A DNA stretch of 64,000 bases from the NCBI RefSeq assembly GCF_000223985.1, contig NZ_AFWV01000018.1:1-64000 (forward strand), given 5' to 3'. Both the position numbers and the translations under genes were made by a program. The stretch comes from Thiocapsa marina 5811. Lineage in GTDB: Bacteria > Pseudomonadota > Gammaproteobacteria > Chromatiales > Chromatiaceae. The notes beneath the pieces were generated by a model, which saw only the letters and a program-made list of their open reading frames with translations, did no database searches and was not told where the DNA came from. This document shows, one piece after another, positions 15,818 through 24,460 of the stretch. The first letter of the stretch is position 1, and each line of letters begins with the position of its first letter.

Positions 15818-16426
15818 ATGGAAGAGGAACGGTTCGATCTCAGTTACCGGGGCGATCTGGCTCCAGGAGCCGATCCTGCACGCGTGCGCGAGCGCCTGAC
15901 GGCGCTATTCAAGCTCAGCGAGGCGGGTTCCGAGCGCCTGTTCACCGGTCGACCGGTGATCGTGAAGCGCAACGCCGATGCCGTGGCCACGGCACGCTTC
16001 ACCGAGATCTTCGAGCAAGCCGGCGCGGTCCTGACCGTGACACCCTTGGACACGCAGGTGCAGTCGCGGGACTCCGATCGGAGCCCCGAGAACGCGACCG
16101 ATACCCCATCGCCGCCGCAACGCGACCCGCCCTCGCCGCCGGAATCGACCGACCGACGCAGCACCGACACACGGCCCCTCGCGCTGGCGACCACCCAAGA
16201 CGGCTTTCTCGAACCCGCGCGCACGGTTAACATAGCGGCCTTCGACACGGGCGAGCTGAGCCTCGTTTCGGGGCAAGACTGGAGCCTCGCGGACTGCGAG
16301 CCGCTGCCGACGCCGATCCCGATTCCCGACATCGACTATCTCTCGCTTGCCGAGATGGAGCCGCCGGCCGAGGGCTCGCGGACCGAGGCCGATCGGAGCG
16401 AGAAAGGCCGAGAGCCGCCGGACTGA
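15818..16426 (+). CDS. Unrecognised soluble protein with a repeat-like N-terminal domain
   Basis: The ATG at 15818 opens MEEERFDLSYRGDLAPGADP, and residues 1-75 form a compact alpha/beta domain (ARVRERLTALFKLSEAGSER, LFTGRPVIVKRNADAVATAR) of a type I associate with the N-termini of several gammaproteobacterial hypothetical proteins. Residues 85-130 are Pro/Ser/Asp-rich and probably disordered, and the last 70 residues are acidic. There are no membrane helices or signal peptide. It is followed by a degenerate module of the TAAACCGCG family and then the FAD oxidoreductase gene. Function unknown. Confidence 0.65.
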   Translation: MEEERFDLSYRGDLAPGADPARVRERLTALFKLSEAGSERLFTGRPVIVKRNADAVATARFTEIFEQAGAVLTVTPLDTQVQSRDSDRSPENATDTPSPPQRDPPSPPESTDRRSTDTRPLALATTQDGFLEPARTVNIAAFDTGELSLVSGQDWSLADCEPLPTPIPIPDIDYLSLAEMEPPAEGSRTEADRSEKGREPPD

Positions 16427-16440
16427 AGCATCAATTCCTT

Positions 16441-16527
16441 CAAAACCGCGGCGGCGCCGACGGTTGTCGGAGCCGGCACTGAGAATCCAATCCCACAAAC
16501 GACGCATACCGCACCGGGCGCGGTCCA
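16441..16527. repeat. TAAACCGCG-family module, A-type (reverse), degenerate
   Basis: The segment starts AAAACCGCGGCGGCGCCGAC, contains ACAAACGACGCATACCGC and ends GGGCGCGGTC. It aligns with the A-type module at 40524-40609, though its ends have lost the final TTTA. It fills the gap just before the FAD oxidoreductase start at 16538. Confidence 0.6.
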
Positions 16528-16537
16528 AGAGCACTCT

Positions 16538-17731
16538 ATGAGCACGGATTTTGACCATATCGTCATCGGCGCCGGCATCAGCGGCTTGGGCTCCGCCCAT
16601 TTCGCGGCCCGCCGCGGTCGGCGAACCCTCGTGCTCGAGTCCTCGGATCGCGTCGGGGGTTGCATCAACAGTCAGACCTTCCCGGAGCTCGGCGGCTTCT
16701 GGACCGAGGCCGGCGGTCACACCTGTTTCAACAGCTACGGCAACCTGCTGTCGATCCTGGACGATCTGGGATTGACCCGACACGTTCAGCCCAAGGGAAA
16801 GGTCGGCTATCTGCTTTGGAAAGGCGGGCAGCGGGCCTCGATCCTCTCCGCGCTGCACCTCTGGGAGGCGATGCGCTCGATCCCGAAGATCTTCTCCGCC
16901 CCCAAGGAAGGGCGCAGCGTCTCCGCTTATTACGGGGATGTGCTCGGGCGCCGCAACTATCGCGACCTGCTGCGTCATGCCTTTCAAGCCGTGATCTGCC
17001 AGCCGGCGGACGACTACCCCGCCGAGGCACTGTTTCGGCGCAAACCGCGCCGCAAGGACGTCATCAAGGCGTTTACCTTCTCGACCGGGCTCTCCGCGAT
17101 CCCGGCGACGATCGCCGCGCAGCAGGGGCTCGAGGTCCGCACCGGACAGCAGATCTCGGTGATCGAGCGCGACGGCGACGGCTTTCGCGTCACCACCGGC
17201 GGTGAGACCTTGAGCTGCGGCTCGCTTACCCTCGCCGTTCCGCCGGATGTCGCCACCGCGCTGATGCCGGCTGGGTTCGATGCCGCGCGGGCCGCGATCA
17301 CCGATATCGGCGTGGCGGAGATCGAGACCCTGGTCCTGGCGTTCCGCACCTCCGACCTCGGACTCAAACCCATCGCGGGCCTGATCGCCGTCGACGAGGC
17401 CTTCTACTCGGCCGTCTCGCGTGACTTTCTCGCCGACCCGAGCTACCGCGGATTCGCCTTCCACTTCAGACCGGGCGCGCTGGGCGAGCAAGCCCAGATC
17501 GAGCGGGCCTGTCTCGCCTTGGGCACCACGCCGCGCCATATCGCGGCACAGGCGCGGGTGCGCAATCGCTTGCCGGCGCTGCGCACGGGCCACACCGCAC
17601 GGGTCAGGCGGCTCGACGAGACGCTCGCGGGAACGCGGCTCGCCGTCACCGGAAACTGGTTCCTCGGCGTCTCCATCGAGGATGCACTCACCCGCAGCCG
17701 CAGCGAGTCCGATCGACTCTTTGCGGTTTGA
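16538..17731 (+). CDS. FAD-dependent amine oxidase/protoporphyrinogen-oxidase-like protein
   Basis: The 397-residue protein has the dinucleotide-binding signature near its start ([20 protein letters not shown]), the following acidic residue in [13 protein letters not shown], and the flavin-wrapping [14 protein letters not shown]. The remainder matches the flavin-containing amine oxidase fold, including a C-terminal FAD motif ([20 protein letters not shown]). Members oxidise amines, carotenoids or porphyrinogens; nothing here fixes the substrate. It is followed 16 bp later by creA. Without haem or carotenoid genes nearby I leave the substrate open. Confidence 0.8.
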   Translation: MSTDFDHIVIGAGISGLGSAHFAARRGRRTLVLESSDRVGGCINSQTFPELGGFWTEAGGHTCFNSYGNLLSILDDLGLTRHVQPKGKVGYLLWKGGQRASILSALHLWEAMRSIPKIFSAPKEGRSVSAYYGDVLGRRNYRDLLRHAFQAVICQPADDYPAEALFRRKPRRKDVIKAFTFSTGLSAIPATIAAQQGLEVRTGQQISVIERDGDGFRVTTGGETLSCGSLTLAVPPDVATALMPAGFDAARAAITDIGVAEIETLVLAFRTSDLGLKPIAGLIAVDEAFYSAVSRDFLADPSYRGFAFHFRPGALGEQAQIERACLALGTTPRHIAAQARVRNRLPALRTGHTARVRRLDETLAGTRLAVTGNWFLGVSIEDALTRSRSESDRLFAV

Positions 17732-17747
17732 CGCTCGAGGTCACCTC

Positions 17748-18227
17748 ATGAGAAGACGGATCGCGCTCGGCCTCGCCCTGCTCCTGCCGATCGGCACGGC
17801 CACCGCCGAGATCATCGGCAGCGTTGCCACCAAGTTCAAGTGGATGGGTCCGAACGACAAGATCCTCGTCGAGGTCTTCGACGACGAGGAGATCCCGGGC
17901 GTGGCCTGTTACTTGAGTCGCGCCAAGACAGGCGGTGTGTCGGGCGCGGTCGGCGTCGCGGAGGACACCTCCGATGCGGCGATCCATTGCGTCCAAGTCG
18001 GTCCCATCACGCTGCCCGAAGATATTCGCGACGGCAAGCGAGACGGCGACGAGGTCTTCAAGAAGCGCACGTCGTTGCTGTTCAAGAGCCTCCAGGTCGT
18101 GCGCTTCTACGACGCGCCCCGTCACACACTGGTCTACTTGAGCTATAGCGACAGGGTCATCGAAGGCTCGCCGAAGAACAGTATCACCGCCGTACCGATT
18201 CTGCCTTGGAGCGGGCACGCCCCATAG
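17748..18227 (+). CDS. creA: CreA family periplasmic protein
   Basis: The 159-residue protein starts [20 protein letters not shown], a Sec signal peptide. The mature part matches Cre[21 protein letters not shown], then [20 protein letters not shown], and [20 protein letters not shown] near the end. CreA proteins are widespread in Proteobacteria but have no established function; in E. coli the gene lies beside the CreBC two-component genes, which are absent here. Two cysteines (VACYL and IHCVQ) could form a disulfide. It ends just before a long inverted repeat. Confidence 0.88.
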   Translation: MRRRIALGLALLLPIGTATAEIIGSVATKFKWMGPNDKILVEVFDDEEIPGVACYLSRAKTGGVSGAVGVAEDTSDAAIHCVQVGPITLPEDIRDGKRDGDEVFKKRTSLLFKSLQVVRFYDAPRHTLVYLSYSDRVIEGSPKNSITAVPILPWSGHAP

Positions 18228-18231
18228 GCGA

Positions 18232-18286
18232 GTACCGCGTTCCACATTATTTTGCTGAGCACGCAAAATAAGGTGGAACGCGGTAC
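18232..18286. terminator. 24-bp inverted repeat after creA
   Basis: Left arm 18232-18255 (GTACCGCGTTCCACATTATT then TTGC) and right arm 18263-18286 pair with one mismatch around a 7-base loop. The stem contains an AT-rich inner half. It may end creA transcription, but there is no clean T-run after the GC stem, so it may equally be an inserted repeat. Confidence 0.55.
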
Positions 18287-18360
18287 CAGGGGTTCGGTTG
18301 ATACCGAGCGCACGGCCCGTTAGACCCGATCTCGAAGGAACGAAGGGGGAAGACCGCTCG

Positions 18361-18963
18361 ATGAAACAGCCCATCGCAGATGCGCAAGAGGCCATGAGAA
18401 GGATCGCACTCGGCGGCAGCGAATCCGCTGCCGGGGTGCCGAGCCGAGTCGGCTGGTCCAGCGCCGACATCCATCGATGCGGCCTTGAAGACGCGGAGCG
18501 GATCAATACGGCCATCGCGACCGCCGTGAGCGGGATGCAAGAGGATGATTTCGAGCGTCGCACCCATTTTGTAGGCGGTCGATTCGAGAATCTATACCTC
18601 GAACGAACGCGCATCCCGGCCCTTGCGCCCGTGCTCGATCAAGCCATTGCCTGCGCAGCCTTCATCCTCGGACGCTTACCCGGGAGACTGCGCTGCGGGT
18701 TTTGGCTGAATCTCACGGGACCAGGTCAAGGGACCTCGAAGCACACCCACGACGAGCACGACGAGCTGCTCTCGGGCGTCTATTACGTCGACATCCCGCC
18801 GGACTCCGGCGACTTGATCCTCTACGACGGGCCGTCGACGATTCGCATCGAGCCGCAGCCCGGGAGCTTCATCTTTTTCCCGCCACACCTTCCGCATGCC
18901 GTGGAGATCAATCGCAGCGCGCTGCCGCGCCTGTCGATCGGTATCAATATCGGCCCGCGCTGA
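18361..18963 (+). CDS. 2OG-Fe(II) oxygenase-like protein
   Basis: The ATG at 18361 gives 200 residues. The second half has a cupin-like 2-oxoglutarate/iron oxygenase pattern: SKHTHDEHDELLSGVYYVDI with candidate iron ligands His and Asp, DSGDLILYDGPSTIRIEPQP, then GSFIFFPPHLPHAVEINRS with the distal His, and a final LPRLSIGINI containing the Arg expected to hold 2-oxoglutarate. It resembles the family annotated as putative 2OG-Fe(II) oxygenase, whose substrates are unknown. It converges on the dksA-like gene, with a short GC hairpin between. Confidence 0.8.
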   Translation: MKQPIADAQEAMRRIALGGSESAAGVPSRVGWSSADIHRCGLEDAERINTAIATAVSGMQEDDFERRTHFVGGRFENLYLERTRIPALAPVLDQAIACAAFILGRLPGRLRCGFWLNLTGPGQGTSKHTHDEHDELLSGVYYVDIPPDSGDLILYDGPSTIRIEPQPGSFIFFPPHLPHAVEINRSALPRLSIGINIGPR

Positions 18964-18985
18964 AGACCGAAGGGTCCGCATCGCA

Positions 18986-19006
18986 CCCGCCCGAGCCTTG
19001 GGCGGG
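18986..19006. terminator. Hairpin between convergent genes
   Basis: CCCGCCC and GGGCGGG pair over a 7-base loop (GAGCCTT) between the converging oxygenase and dksA-like genes. No long T-run follows on either strand, so it is a weak candidate bidirectional terminator. Confidence 0.4.
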
Positions 19007-19018
19007 GCGGGACTCGAC

Positions 19019-19444
19019 TCACATCGCGCCGCTCAAGCGCTGACGCTCCTTGATCTCGCGCCGCTCCTGCGCCTCGACGGAGAGGGTCGCGACCGGACGC
19101 GCCTCCAGGCGCGCCAGACCGATCGGCTCGCCGGTCTCCTCGCAGTAGCCGTAGCTTCCGTCCTCGATGCGCGCCAACGCCTCGTCGATCTTGTGGACCA
19201 GCTTGCGGCAACGGTCGCGAGTCCTCAGCTCCAACGCCTGATCCGCCTCGCGGGTGGCACGATCCACGTCGTCGCCGACCTCGTGATGGGCACTGTCGCG
19301 CAGGCCGTCGAGCGTTCCTTGGGCCTCTTCCAGAAGCTCTACCCGCCAAGTAAGCAGCTTGGCGCGAAAATAGGCGAGCTGACGCTCGCTCATGTACTCC
19401 TCATCGGGACCGGGAGAATAGTCGGATCCTGGATCCTCAGCCAT
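19019..19444 (-). CDS. DksA-like RNA polymerase-binding protein lacking the four-cysteine zinc finger
   Basis: From the ATG at 19444 the protein has 141 residues. It has the DksA layout: an N-terminal helix, a long coiled coil (LTWRVELLEEAQGTLDGLRD through DQALELRTRDRCRKLVHKID) with the tip acidic pair in DDVDRA, and the C-terminal fold (GSYGYCEETGEPIGLARLEA, RPVATLSVEAQERREIKERQ). E. coli DksA has four zinc cysteines; here only the first is left, as in zinc-independent DksA paralogues. Such paralogues replace zinc-loaded DksA when zinc is scarce. A good Zur-like palindrome lies 35 bp upstream, and a zinc transporter cluster follows on the other strand. Confidence 0.88.
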   Translation of the reverse strand: MAEDPGSDYSPGPDEEYMSERQLAYFRAKLLTWRVELLEEAQGTLDGLRDSAHHEVGDDVDRATREADQALELRTRDRCRKLVHKIDEALARIEDGSYGYCEETGEPIGLARLEARPVATLSVEAQERREIKERQRLSGAM

Positions 19445-19914
19445 CGGACACCCCCTCACCTTGACGCAGATCGAATATGTAATAACATAACACGACTTCA
19501 GTACCTTCTTGAGTAGGCTGACCCGAACGCCCTGTCGTGACCCGGAGCAAGCGACGCATCGGTCCGGATTCACCCTTGCGCCGCGGCCGAATCGCCGCGG
19601 ATCGCGCCGGCCACTTGTGGATTGCGCTGCGCTTGTCCACCCTACGGCGACGACCGGCGACGTGGCCGTGTTGATGAGCAAGCCCTCCGCCGGCAATCCA
19701 GGCGGCATCAGCGGAGCATCGCGTATTCGGGTGGCCTTCGGCAAGTCTATCCGAGCCGAACCGGTCCGGGTCGAGGGTGCGACGGCCGAGAACACATGCG
19801 GTTGCGCAGGGATGGCACGTCCAATCGCCGGCACCCGACGCCGCGACAGGATCCGCATCCTGTGGTCGGGCCGGGTCATGTCGTCACTTCCAACCCAATG
19901 AGCGCCCGACATTT
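19445..19914. other. Divergent control region of the zinc locus
   Basis: No gene is supported in this 470-bp interval. It holds the Zur-like palindrome at 19477-19494, a GTAGGGTGG-family hairpin at 19614-19647 (GGATTGCGCTGCGCTTGTCC, followed by ACCCTACGG), and the leader of the porin gene. A second GTTATAAC half-site lies at 19921-19928 right at the porin start. Confidence 0.55.
19477..19494. promoter_or_regulatory. Candidate Zur box upstream of the dksA-like gene
   Basis: ATGTAATAACATAACACG contains GTAATAACATAAC, which matches the gammaproteobacterial Zur core GTTATAATATAAC at 11 of 13 positions as I recall the consensus. It lies 35-47 bp upstream of the dksA-like start, where it would block a promoter when zinc is plentiful. 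Zur itself is not in the window. Confidence 0.6.
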
Positions 19915-21573
19915 ATGAAACGTTATAACGGCATTTTACGGAACCCGCCGGAGGCCGATACGCGGGTCCGGCGCCCGCTCGAGGCGAGGCTTCCCGCACG
20001 GATCGCGTGCGCGGTCGCCTTGCTGACACCGATGACCGCGTTCCCCGCAACGGAGACCGAGCTCGCCGAGCTGCGGACGATGATCGATCAGATGAAGTCC
20101 CAGTACGAGCGCCGGATTCAGGATCTCGAATCCCGCCTCGCCAAGGCAGAACGCGATGCGGCCAAGGCCGCGACGCGTTCGGAGGAGGCCGCGGACCGCG
20201 CGGAGAAGGCCGCCGAGGTCGCGGCGACCGAGTCCCGACCCATGACCGCGCCTGTGGTCACGCCGACCGCGAGCCCGGAGTCCGGCAAGACGGTTCTCGG
20301 CGCGCTGGGCTCGGGCAACGCGTTCAACCCGCAGATCTCGGTCTTCCTGGACGGCAACTATTACCACGACGGGATCGACGGCGAGGGTGCGACGCTCGTC
20401 GGGCTCGCCTATCAACCGTCGGGCGGAGAGTCGCACAGCCACGAAGAGGACGATGGCGACGAGGGGCATGCAGGCCACATGCACGGTCTCACCGAGAACG
20501 GGTTTAATTTCCGCGAGGCCGAGATCGCCTTCTCGGCAACCGTCGACCCCTATTTCGATGCCTCCCTGTTCCTCGCGATCGACGGGGACGGCACCGTGGA
20601 GCTGGAAGAGGGCTACTTTCAGACGCGCAGCCTCCCGGCCGGCCTGCGCGTGAAGGGCGGCAAGTTCCTCAGCGACTTCGGCTACATCAATCGGCAGCAT
20701 CCCCATCAATGGGACTTCGTCGATCAGAACCTGGCCTACCTCAATCTGCTCGGCCCGCATGGGCTTCAGGACACCGGACTTCAGCTCACCTGGCTCCCGA
20801 AGCTGCCCTTCTATACCCTGCTCGGCGTCGAAGGCCTGCAGGGCAACCAGGAGATCTTCGGCGCGACCTTGGGCGACGACGACCAGGCGGCGCTCGAGCT
20901 CGGCGACACCGACGACGGGCCGCGACTCTGGACTGCCTTCGCCAAGGTCTCACCCGAGATCGGGGTCAATCATGCGCTTCAGCTCGGACTCTCCTACGCG
21001 AACAACAACCAGCATCAAGAGGCTCGGGAGCACAGCCTCGAACAGGACGGCGATCACGAGGATACGCATGACGAGGATCACGCGACCGAGATCCACCGCG
21101 ACGGTCTCGCCGGCGACGCGCAGCTGTGGGGTGTCGACCTGGTCTATAAATACGACGGCGGCGGTGCCTACGGGCACAAGAGCTTCAAACTACAGAGCGA
21201 GTATCTGCGTTCGATCAAGGATATGAAGACCACCTCGAGCGCCCATCCGGAGGTTCTCGGCACGCGTCGCACCTTCACCACGGACGGCCTCTATGCGCAG
21301 GCGATCTATGGATTCGCCCCGAAATGGACGGCCGGTCTGCGCTACGACGTGCTCGGGATGACCAACGAGGTCAGCGGCGGCGAGAACGCGAGCTTCGGCT
21401 CGTCGGATCGGTGGACCTTCGATGTGACCTGGAACCTCTCGGAATTCTCGCGCCTGCGCGCCCAGTATGCGCACAACGACATCCTGGTGGCTCCCGGGGA
21501 GCGCGAGCGGTTCGACGCCTTTTATCTTCAGTTCCTGGTCAGCATGGGTTCGCACGGGGCGCACGCCTTCTGA
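19915..21573 (+). CDS. Outer-membrane porin/receptor of the zinc locus
   Basis: The 552-residue protein has an N-terminal export region (ARIACAVALLTPMTAFPA), then a coiled-coil segment (residues ~45-105, ELAELRTMIDQMKSQYERRI) typical of trimeric or porin-associated N-termini, then a beta-barrel with alternating strands to the C-terminus (ERFDAFYLQFLVSMGSHGA). Two loops are rich in His, Asp and Glu (SHSHEEDDGDEGHAGHMHG near 180 and DGDHEDTHDEDHATEIH near 385), suited to binding zinc at the surface. It resembles porins annotated as zinc-regulated that precede Znu transporters. A Zur-like half-site overlaps its first codons. It precedes the transporter genes. Confidence 0.8.
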   Translation: MKRYNGILRNPPEADTRVRRPLEARLPARIACAVALLTPMTAFPATETELAELRTMIDQMKSQYERRIQDLESRLAKAERDAAKAATRSEEAADRAEKAAEVAATESRPMTAPVVTPTASPESGKTVLGALGSGNAFNPQISVFLDGNYYHDGIDGEGATLVGLAYQPSGGESHSHEEDDGDEGHAGHMHGLTENGFNFREAEIAFSATVDPYFDASLFLAIDGDGTVELEEGYFQTRSLPAGLRVKGGKFLSDFGYINRQHPHQWDFVDQNLAYLNLLGPHGLQDTGLQLTWLPKLPFYTLLGVEGLQGNQEIFGATLGDDDQAALELGDTDDGPRLWTAFAKVSPEIGVNHALQLGLSYANNNQHQEAREHSLEQDGDHEDTHDEDHATEIHRDGLAGDAQLWGVDLVYKYDGGGAYGHKSFKLQSEYLRSIKDMKTTSSAHPEVLGTRRTFTTDGLYAQAIYGFAPKWTAGLRYDVLGMTNEVSGGENASFGSSDRWTFDVTWNLSEFSRLRAQYAHNDILVAPGERERFDAFYLQFLVSMGSHGAHAF

Positions 21574-21683
21574 AATCGCTGAAATCGCGCCCCCCGGTAC
21601 ATGCAGCGGGTTCACTCGGGATCGCTGGACTCATGTGTCCGTGATCTCGGAGCCGACGCGATTTCAGGATGTATCGGGTAACC

Positions 21684-21798
21684 GTGGGATGGGTAGAGCG
21701 TCAGCGAAACCCATCCAGCCCGCAGCACGCGCTTCGGACCGAAACCCGACAACGCGGCGGTTTGGAGGATGGGTTTCGCTTCGCTCTACCCATCCTAC
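21684..21798. repeat. GGATGGGT...ACCCATCC repeat pair before znuA
   Basis: Within the 353-bp gap between the porin and znuA-like genes lie two inward-facing hairpins, GATGGGTAGAGCGTCAGCGA followed by AACCCATC and GGATGGGTTTCGCTTCGCTC followed by TACCCATCC, separated by ~60 bp. The same arrangement occurs at 47964-48081. No gene or second Zur box was recognised in the rest of the gap. Confidence 0.8.
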
Positions 21799-21926
21799 TT
21801 GTTTCGGTTGTTTTTGAATCGTTCCAGAGGCGTTTTCCGGCATGCAGGGGCGGATTAAATCGCCCCGCAGCGCCTAGAGACTATGCCGAACCGTGCGAGG
21901 CACGCGTTTGATACGGGGGAGTCGTT

Positions 21927-22832
21927 ATGTTTCAGAGTGTTCTTGTTTCGGTGATCGGGGCGCTGCTCGGCGGTCTGCTGACCTTCGGGTCAGTGCAGGC
22001 CGCCGCGCTGGATGTCGTGGCGACCAGCTCGGGTATGGGCGCCTTGGCGCGCACGGTCGGTGCCGGGCGCGCGCAGGTGACGGTACTGGCCTCGCCGGAT
22101 CGCGATCTGCATAGGCTCCAGGCCAAGCCGATGATGATTCGCGCGTTGCGCGATGCGGATCTGGTCGTCGCGGTGGGGGCAGAGCTCGAGGTCGGTTGGC
22201 TGCCGGTGGCGATCGCCAGCGCCGCCAATCCGCGGATCCTGCCCGGACAGCCGGGCTATTTCGAGGCCGCGGCCCAGGTCGATCTGCTGGAGGCCGGATC
22301 GCCGGCGGACCGTGCGCTCGGCGATGTCCATCCGGTCGGCAACCCGCACGTCAACATGGATCCGGTTCGGATGGCGAGCGTTGCCTCCGCATTGGGCGAG
22401 CGCATGGCACTGCTCGATCCCGCGGGTGCCGAGACCTATCGGGCCAATGCGCGTGCCTTTGCCGCCGCGACGGAGCAGCGCATGGATGATTGGCAAGCCC
22501 GGCTGGCGGATGCACCGGGTGTGGTCCTCTATCATCGGGATGCGCTCTATCTGCTCGATCGCTTCGGGGTTCCGATGCTGGGCACCATCGAGGAGATCCC
22601 GGGCGTACCGCCGACGGCGCAGCAGATCAAGGGCCTGTCCGAGCGCCTTCAGGGTCGATCCGGTGTCGTCGTCTATGCCCCTTACGCCTCGGCACAGGCA
22701 CCGGAACGCTTGGCCAAGGGCCTGGGCTGGAACGCCCGCCGTCTCGCGCTCGACCCGCCGATGGACGCCGACGGGAACGGTTATCTCGACCACATCGACC
22801 TCTGGGTGCAGACCTTGGCGCCGCCGCGTTGA
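21927..22832 (+). CDS. Zinc/manganese ABC transporter solute-binding protein (ZnuA-like)
   Basis: The 301-residue protein has a signal peptide (LLGGLLTFGSVQA) and the cluster A-I fold. Candidate metal ligands are His in SPDRDLHRLQAKPMM, in GNPHVNMDPVRM and in VVLYHRDALYLLDRF, with the C-terminal TIEEIPGVPPTAQQIKGLSE. Near the C-terminus is DADGNGYLDHID, an EF-hand-like Asp/Asn loop not usual in ZnuA. There is no long His-rich loop. Its TGA overlaps a TTG start for the ATPase gene. Zinc specificity is inferred from the locus. Confidence 0.85.
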   Translation: MFQSVLVSVIGALLGGLLTFGSVQAAALDVVATSSGMGALARTVGAGRAQVTVLASPDRDLHRLQAKPMMIRALRDADLVVAVGAELEVGWLPVAIASAANPRILPGQPGYFEAAAQVDLLEAGSPADRALGDVHPVGNPHVNMDPVRMASVASALGERMALLDPAGAETYRANARAFAAATEQRMDDWQARLADAPGVVLYHRDALYLLDRFGVPMLGTIEEIPGVPPTAQQIKGLSERLQGRSGVVVYAPYASAQAPERLAKGLGWNARRLALDPPMDADGNGYLDHIDLWVQTLAPPR

Positions 22833-23428
22833 GCGCAGCGCTGCTGCGTGTGGAGGATGTCGTCGCCGGCTACGGCAGACCCGTGGTCGGGCCTGTCTCG
22901 CTCGACATCGCGCCGGGCGAGGTCGTGGGTCTTTGGGGTGCGAACGGGTGCGGCAAGTCGACGCTGCTCAACGCCATTGCCGAGCGCGCCGACCTGCTGG
23001 CCGGGCGCATCCTGCGGAGACCCGGCTTGGTCATCGCCTATCAGGAGCAGACACCGGTCCGTCTGCCGAGCATGCCGGTGACCGGACGCGAGCTGCTGCG
23101 TTTTGCCGGGGCATCCATGCAGGACATGCCAGCCGCCATCCACGCCGTCTCGGGACGGCGCATCGACCGTCTGAGCGGCGGTCAATATCAGCTCCTGTGC
23201 GTCTGGGCCGCCATCGCCGGGCGGGCGGATCTGATCCTGCTCGACGAGCCCACCAACAATCTCGACCCCGAGCGGGAGGCCCTGCTGCTCGAGATGCTCG
23301 ACCCGAGCCGGCTGACCCGCCGAGACGCGAGCAGTGCACAGACCGTTTCGGACCGGGGCGTTCTGCTCGTCAGCCACGAGCGTCGATTCCTCGAGGATGC
23401 CTGCTCGCGGGTCGTCGCGATCGCATGA
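22829..23428 (+). CDS. Metal ABC transporter ATPase (ZnuC-like)
   Basis: The best start is a TTG at 22829 that overlaps the solute-binding protein's stop (TTGA), giving 199 residues. It has Walker A GANGCGKST, the signature LSGGQYQL, Walker B LILLDEPTNNLD and the switch His in VLLVSHERRFLED. At 199 residues it is shorter than the ~250 usual for ZnuC, mainly at the C-terminus. A stretch between Walker B and the switch (SRLTRRDASSAQTVSDRG) is longer than usual. Its stop overlaps the permease start by four bases. Confidence 0.85.
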   Translation: MSAALLRVEDVVAGYGRPVVGPVSLDIAPGEVVGLWGANGCGKSTLLNAIAERADLLAGRILRRPGLVIAYQEQTPVRLPSMPVTGRELLRFAGASMQDMPAAIHAVSGRRIDRLSGGQYQLLCVWAAIAGRADLILLDEPTNNLDPEREALLLEMLDPSRLTRRDASSAQTVSDRGVLLVSHERRFLEDACSRVVAIA

Positions 23429-24255
23429 GCGCGATCGATCTCGTTCTGGATCCCTTGTTTCGGCTGCCGTTGATCACGGGGTTGGCCATCGCGCTGGTCT
23501 TGCCGCTGATCGGGGCCTTGCTCCTGCTGCGCGACGAATGGCTGGCCGCGCTCGGACTGGCGCACCTGGCCACGGCGAGCGCACTGCTCGGACTCGCGTT
23601 CGGGCTGCCCGCGGTGCTCGGTGCACCGCTCGGCGCGCTGGCCGGCGGTGCGTTCAAATCGGTCGCGGGCGCACGCGGCAATCTCGCCTACGGGTTCATG
23701 ATCCTGTTCGGGTGGTCGGCGCTCTTTTTGATCGCGGCCAACACCAGTCTCGGCGCGACACTCGGACATGCGCTCGTCGATGGTCAGCTCTATTTCGCGG
23801 GGGCACTGGAATTGATTGCCGCACTCGCGCTCGCGGGTCTTGCCGGGGCCGCCCTGCCCCGCCTCATGCCCCGCTTGCTGCGCGCACGTTTCTTTCCGCA
23901 CGACGAACGTGCGAACCGCCTGCCGGCACACCGCTGGCACCTGAGCTTCGACCTCTTGACCGCGCTGGCGATGGCGATCGGGACCGCGACCGTCGGTCTG
24001 ATGGGTGCCTTCGCGCTCGTCTTGGTGCCGGCTTGGATCGCCTTTCGCATTGCCCCGGGCTGGACTTGGACGCTGGTGATCTGCGCCCTGACCGGGGTCG
24101 GCGGCTTTCTTCTGGCCTACCTCGCGGCACTGGCGCTGGACCAGCCCTTCGGTCCGGTGCTGGTGGCGGTGCTGATTGCGCTGGCTGCGGCGGTCGAGAC
24201 GGGGCGAGGTCTGATCGGCCGAACGCGTCTCAAACGCCCGCCGCAGGTGCGTTGA
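23425..24255 (+). CDS. Metal ABC transporter permease (ZnuB-like)
   Basis: The 276-residue permease has about eight membrane helices and the ZnuB/MntB layout, starting MSAIDLVLDPLFRLPLITGL and ending in a basic tail (GRTRLKRPPQVR). ATGA overlap with the ATPase shows an operon znuA-znuC-znuB. Its stop TGA is the first three bases of TGAACCGCG, part of a TAAACCGCG-family repeat, so the true ancestral C-terminus may have been changed. The transporter would import zinc under scarcity. Confidence 0.83.
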   Translation: MSAIDLVLDPLFRLPLITGLAIALVLPLIGALLLLRDEWLAALGLAHLATASALLGLAFGLPAVLGAPLGALAGGAFKSVAGARGNLAYGFMILFGWSALFLIAANTSLGATLGHALVDGQLYFAGALELIAALALAGLAGAALPRLMPRLLRARFFPHDERANRLPAHRWHLSFDLLTALAMAIGTATVGLMGAFALVLVPAWIAFRIAPGWTWTLVICALTGVGGFLLAYLAALALDQPFGPVLVAVLIALAAAVETGRGLIGRTRLKRPPQVR

Positions 24256-24267
24256 ACCGCGTCTCCG

Positions 24268-24460
24268 TTAAACCGCGCCCAGCGCGGTATGCGATGTTTT
24301 TGGATGGGACCGGCCCCGGCAGACGTGAGGAGCGTTGGAGTCGGCGCGGTTTAAAGTTCTAAAAGGATAAAATTTTAAACCGCGTCTCCACCAAGGGTGG
24401 TGAAATCCAAAAGGCCGAATACAACATGAACATGGCGTATGTCGCTCTGGACGCGGTTTA
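24268..24460. repeat. Composite TAAACCGCG element (A module, AT-rich spacer, B module)
   Basis: Module A (24268-24354) begins TTAAACCGCGCCCAGCGCGG and ends GGAGTCGGCGCGGTTTAA. An AT-rich spacer of 20 bp follows, then module B (24375-24460) begins TTAAACCGCGTCTCC and ends CTCTGGACGCGGTTTA. A partial end, TGAACCGCGTCTCCG, precedes module A and forms the znuB stop. The last bases supply the TAA stop of the Nudix gene on the other strand. Confidence 0.85.

Noticed and set aside
23188-23940. Antisense frame over znuC/znuB-like genes
   Set aside because: Composition typical of shadow frames; real genes on the plus strand have Walker and permease features and overlapping starts.
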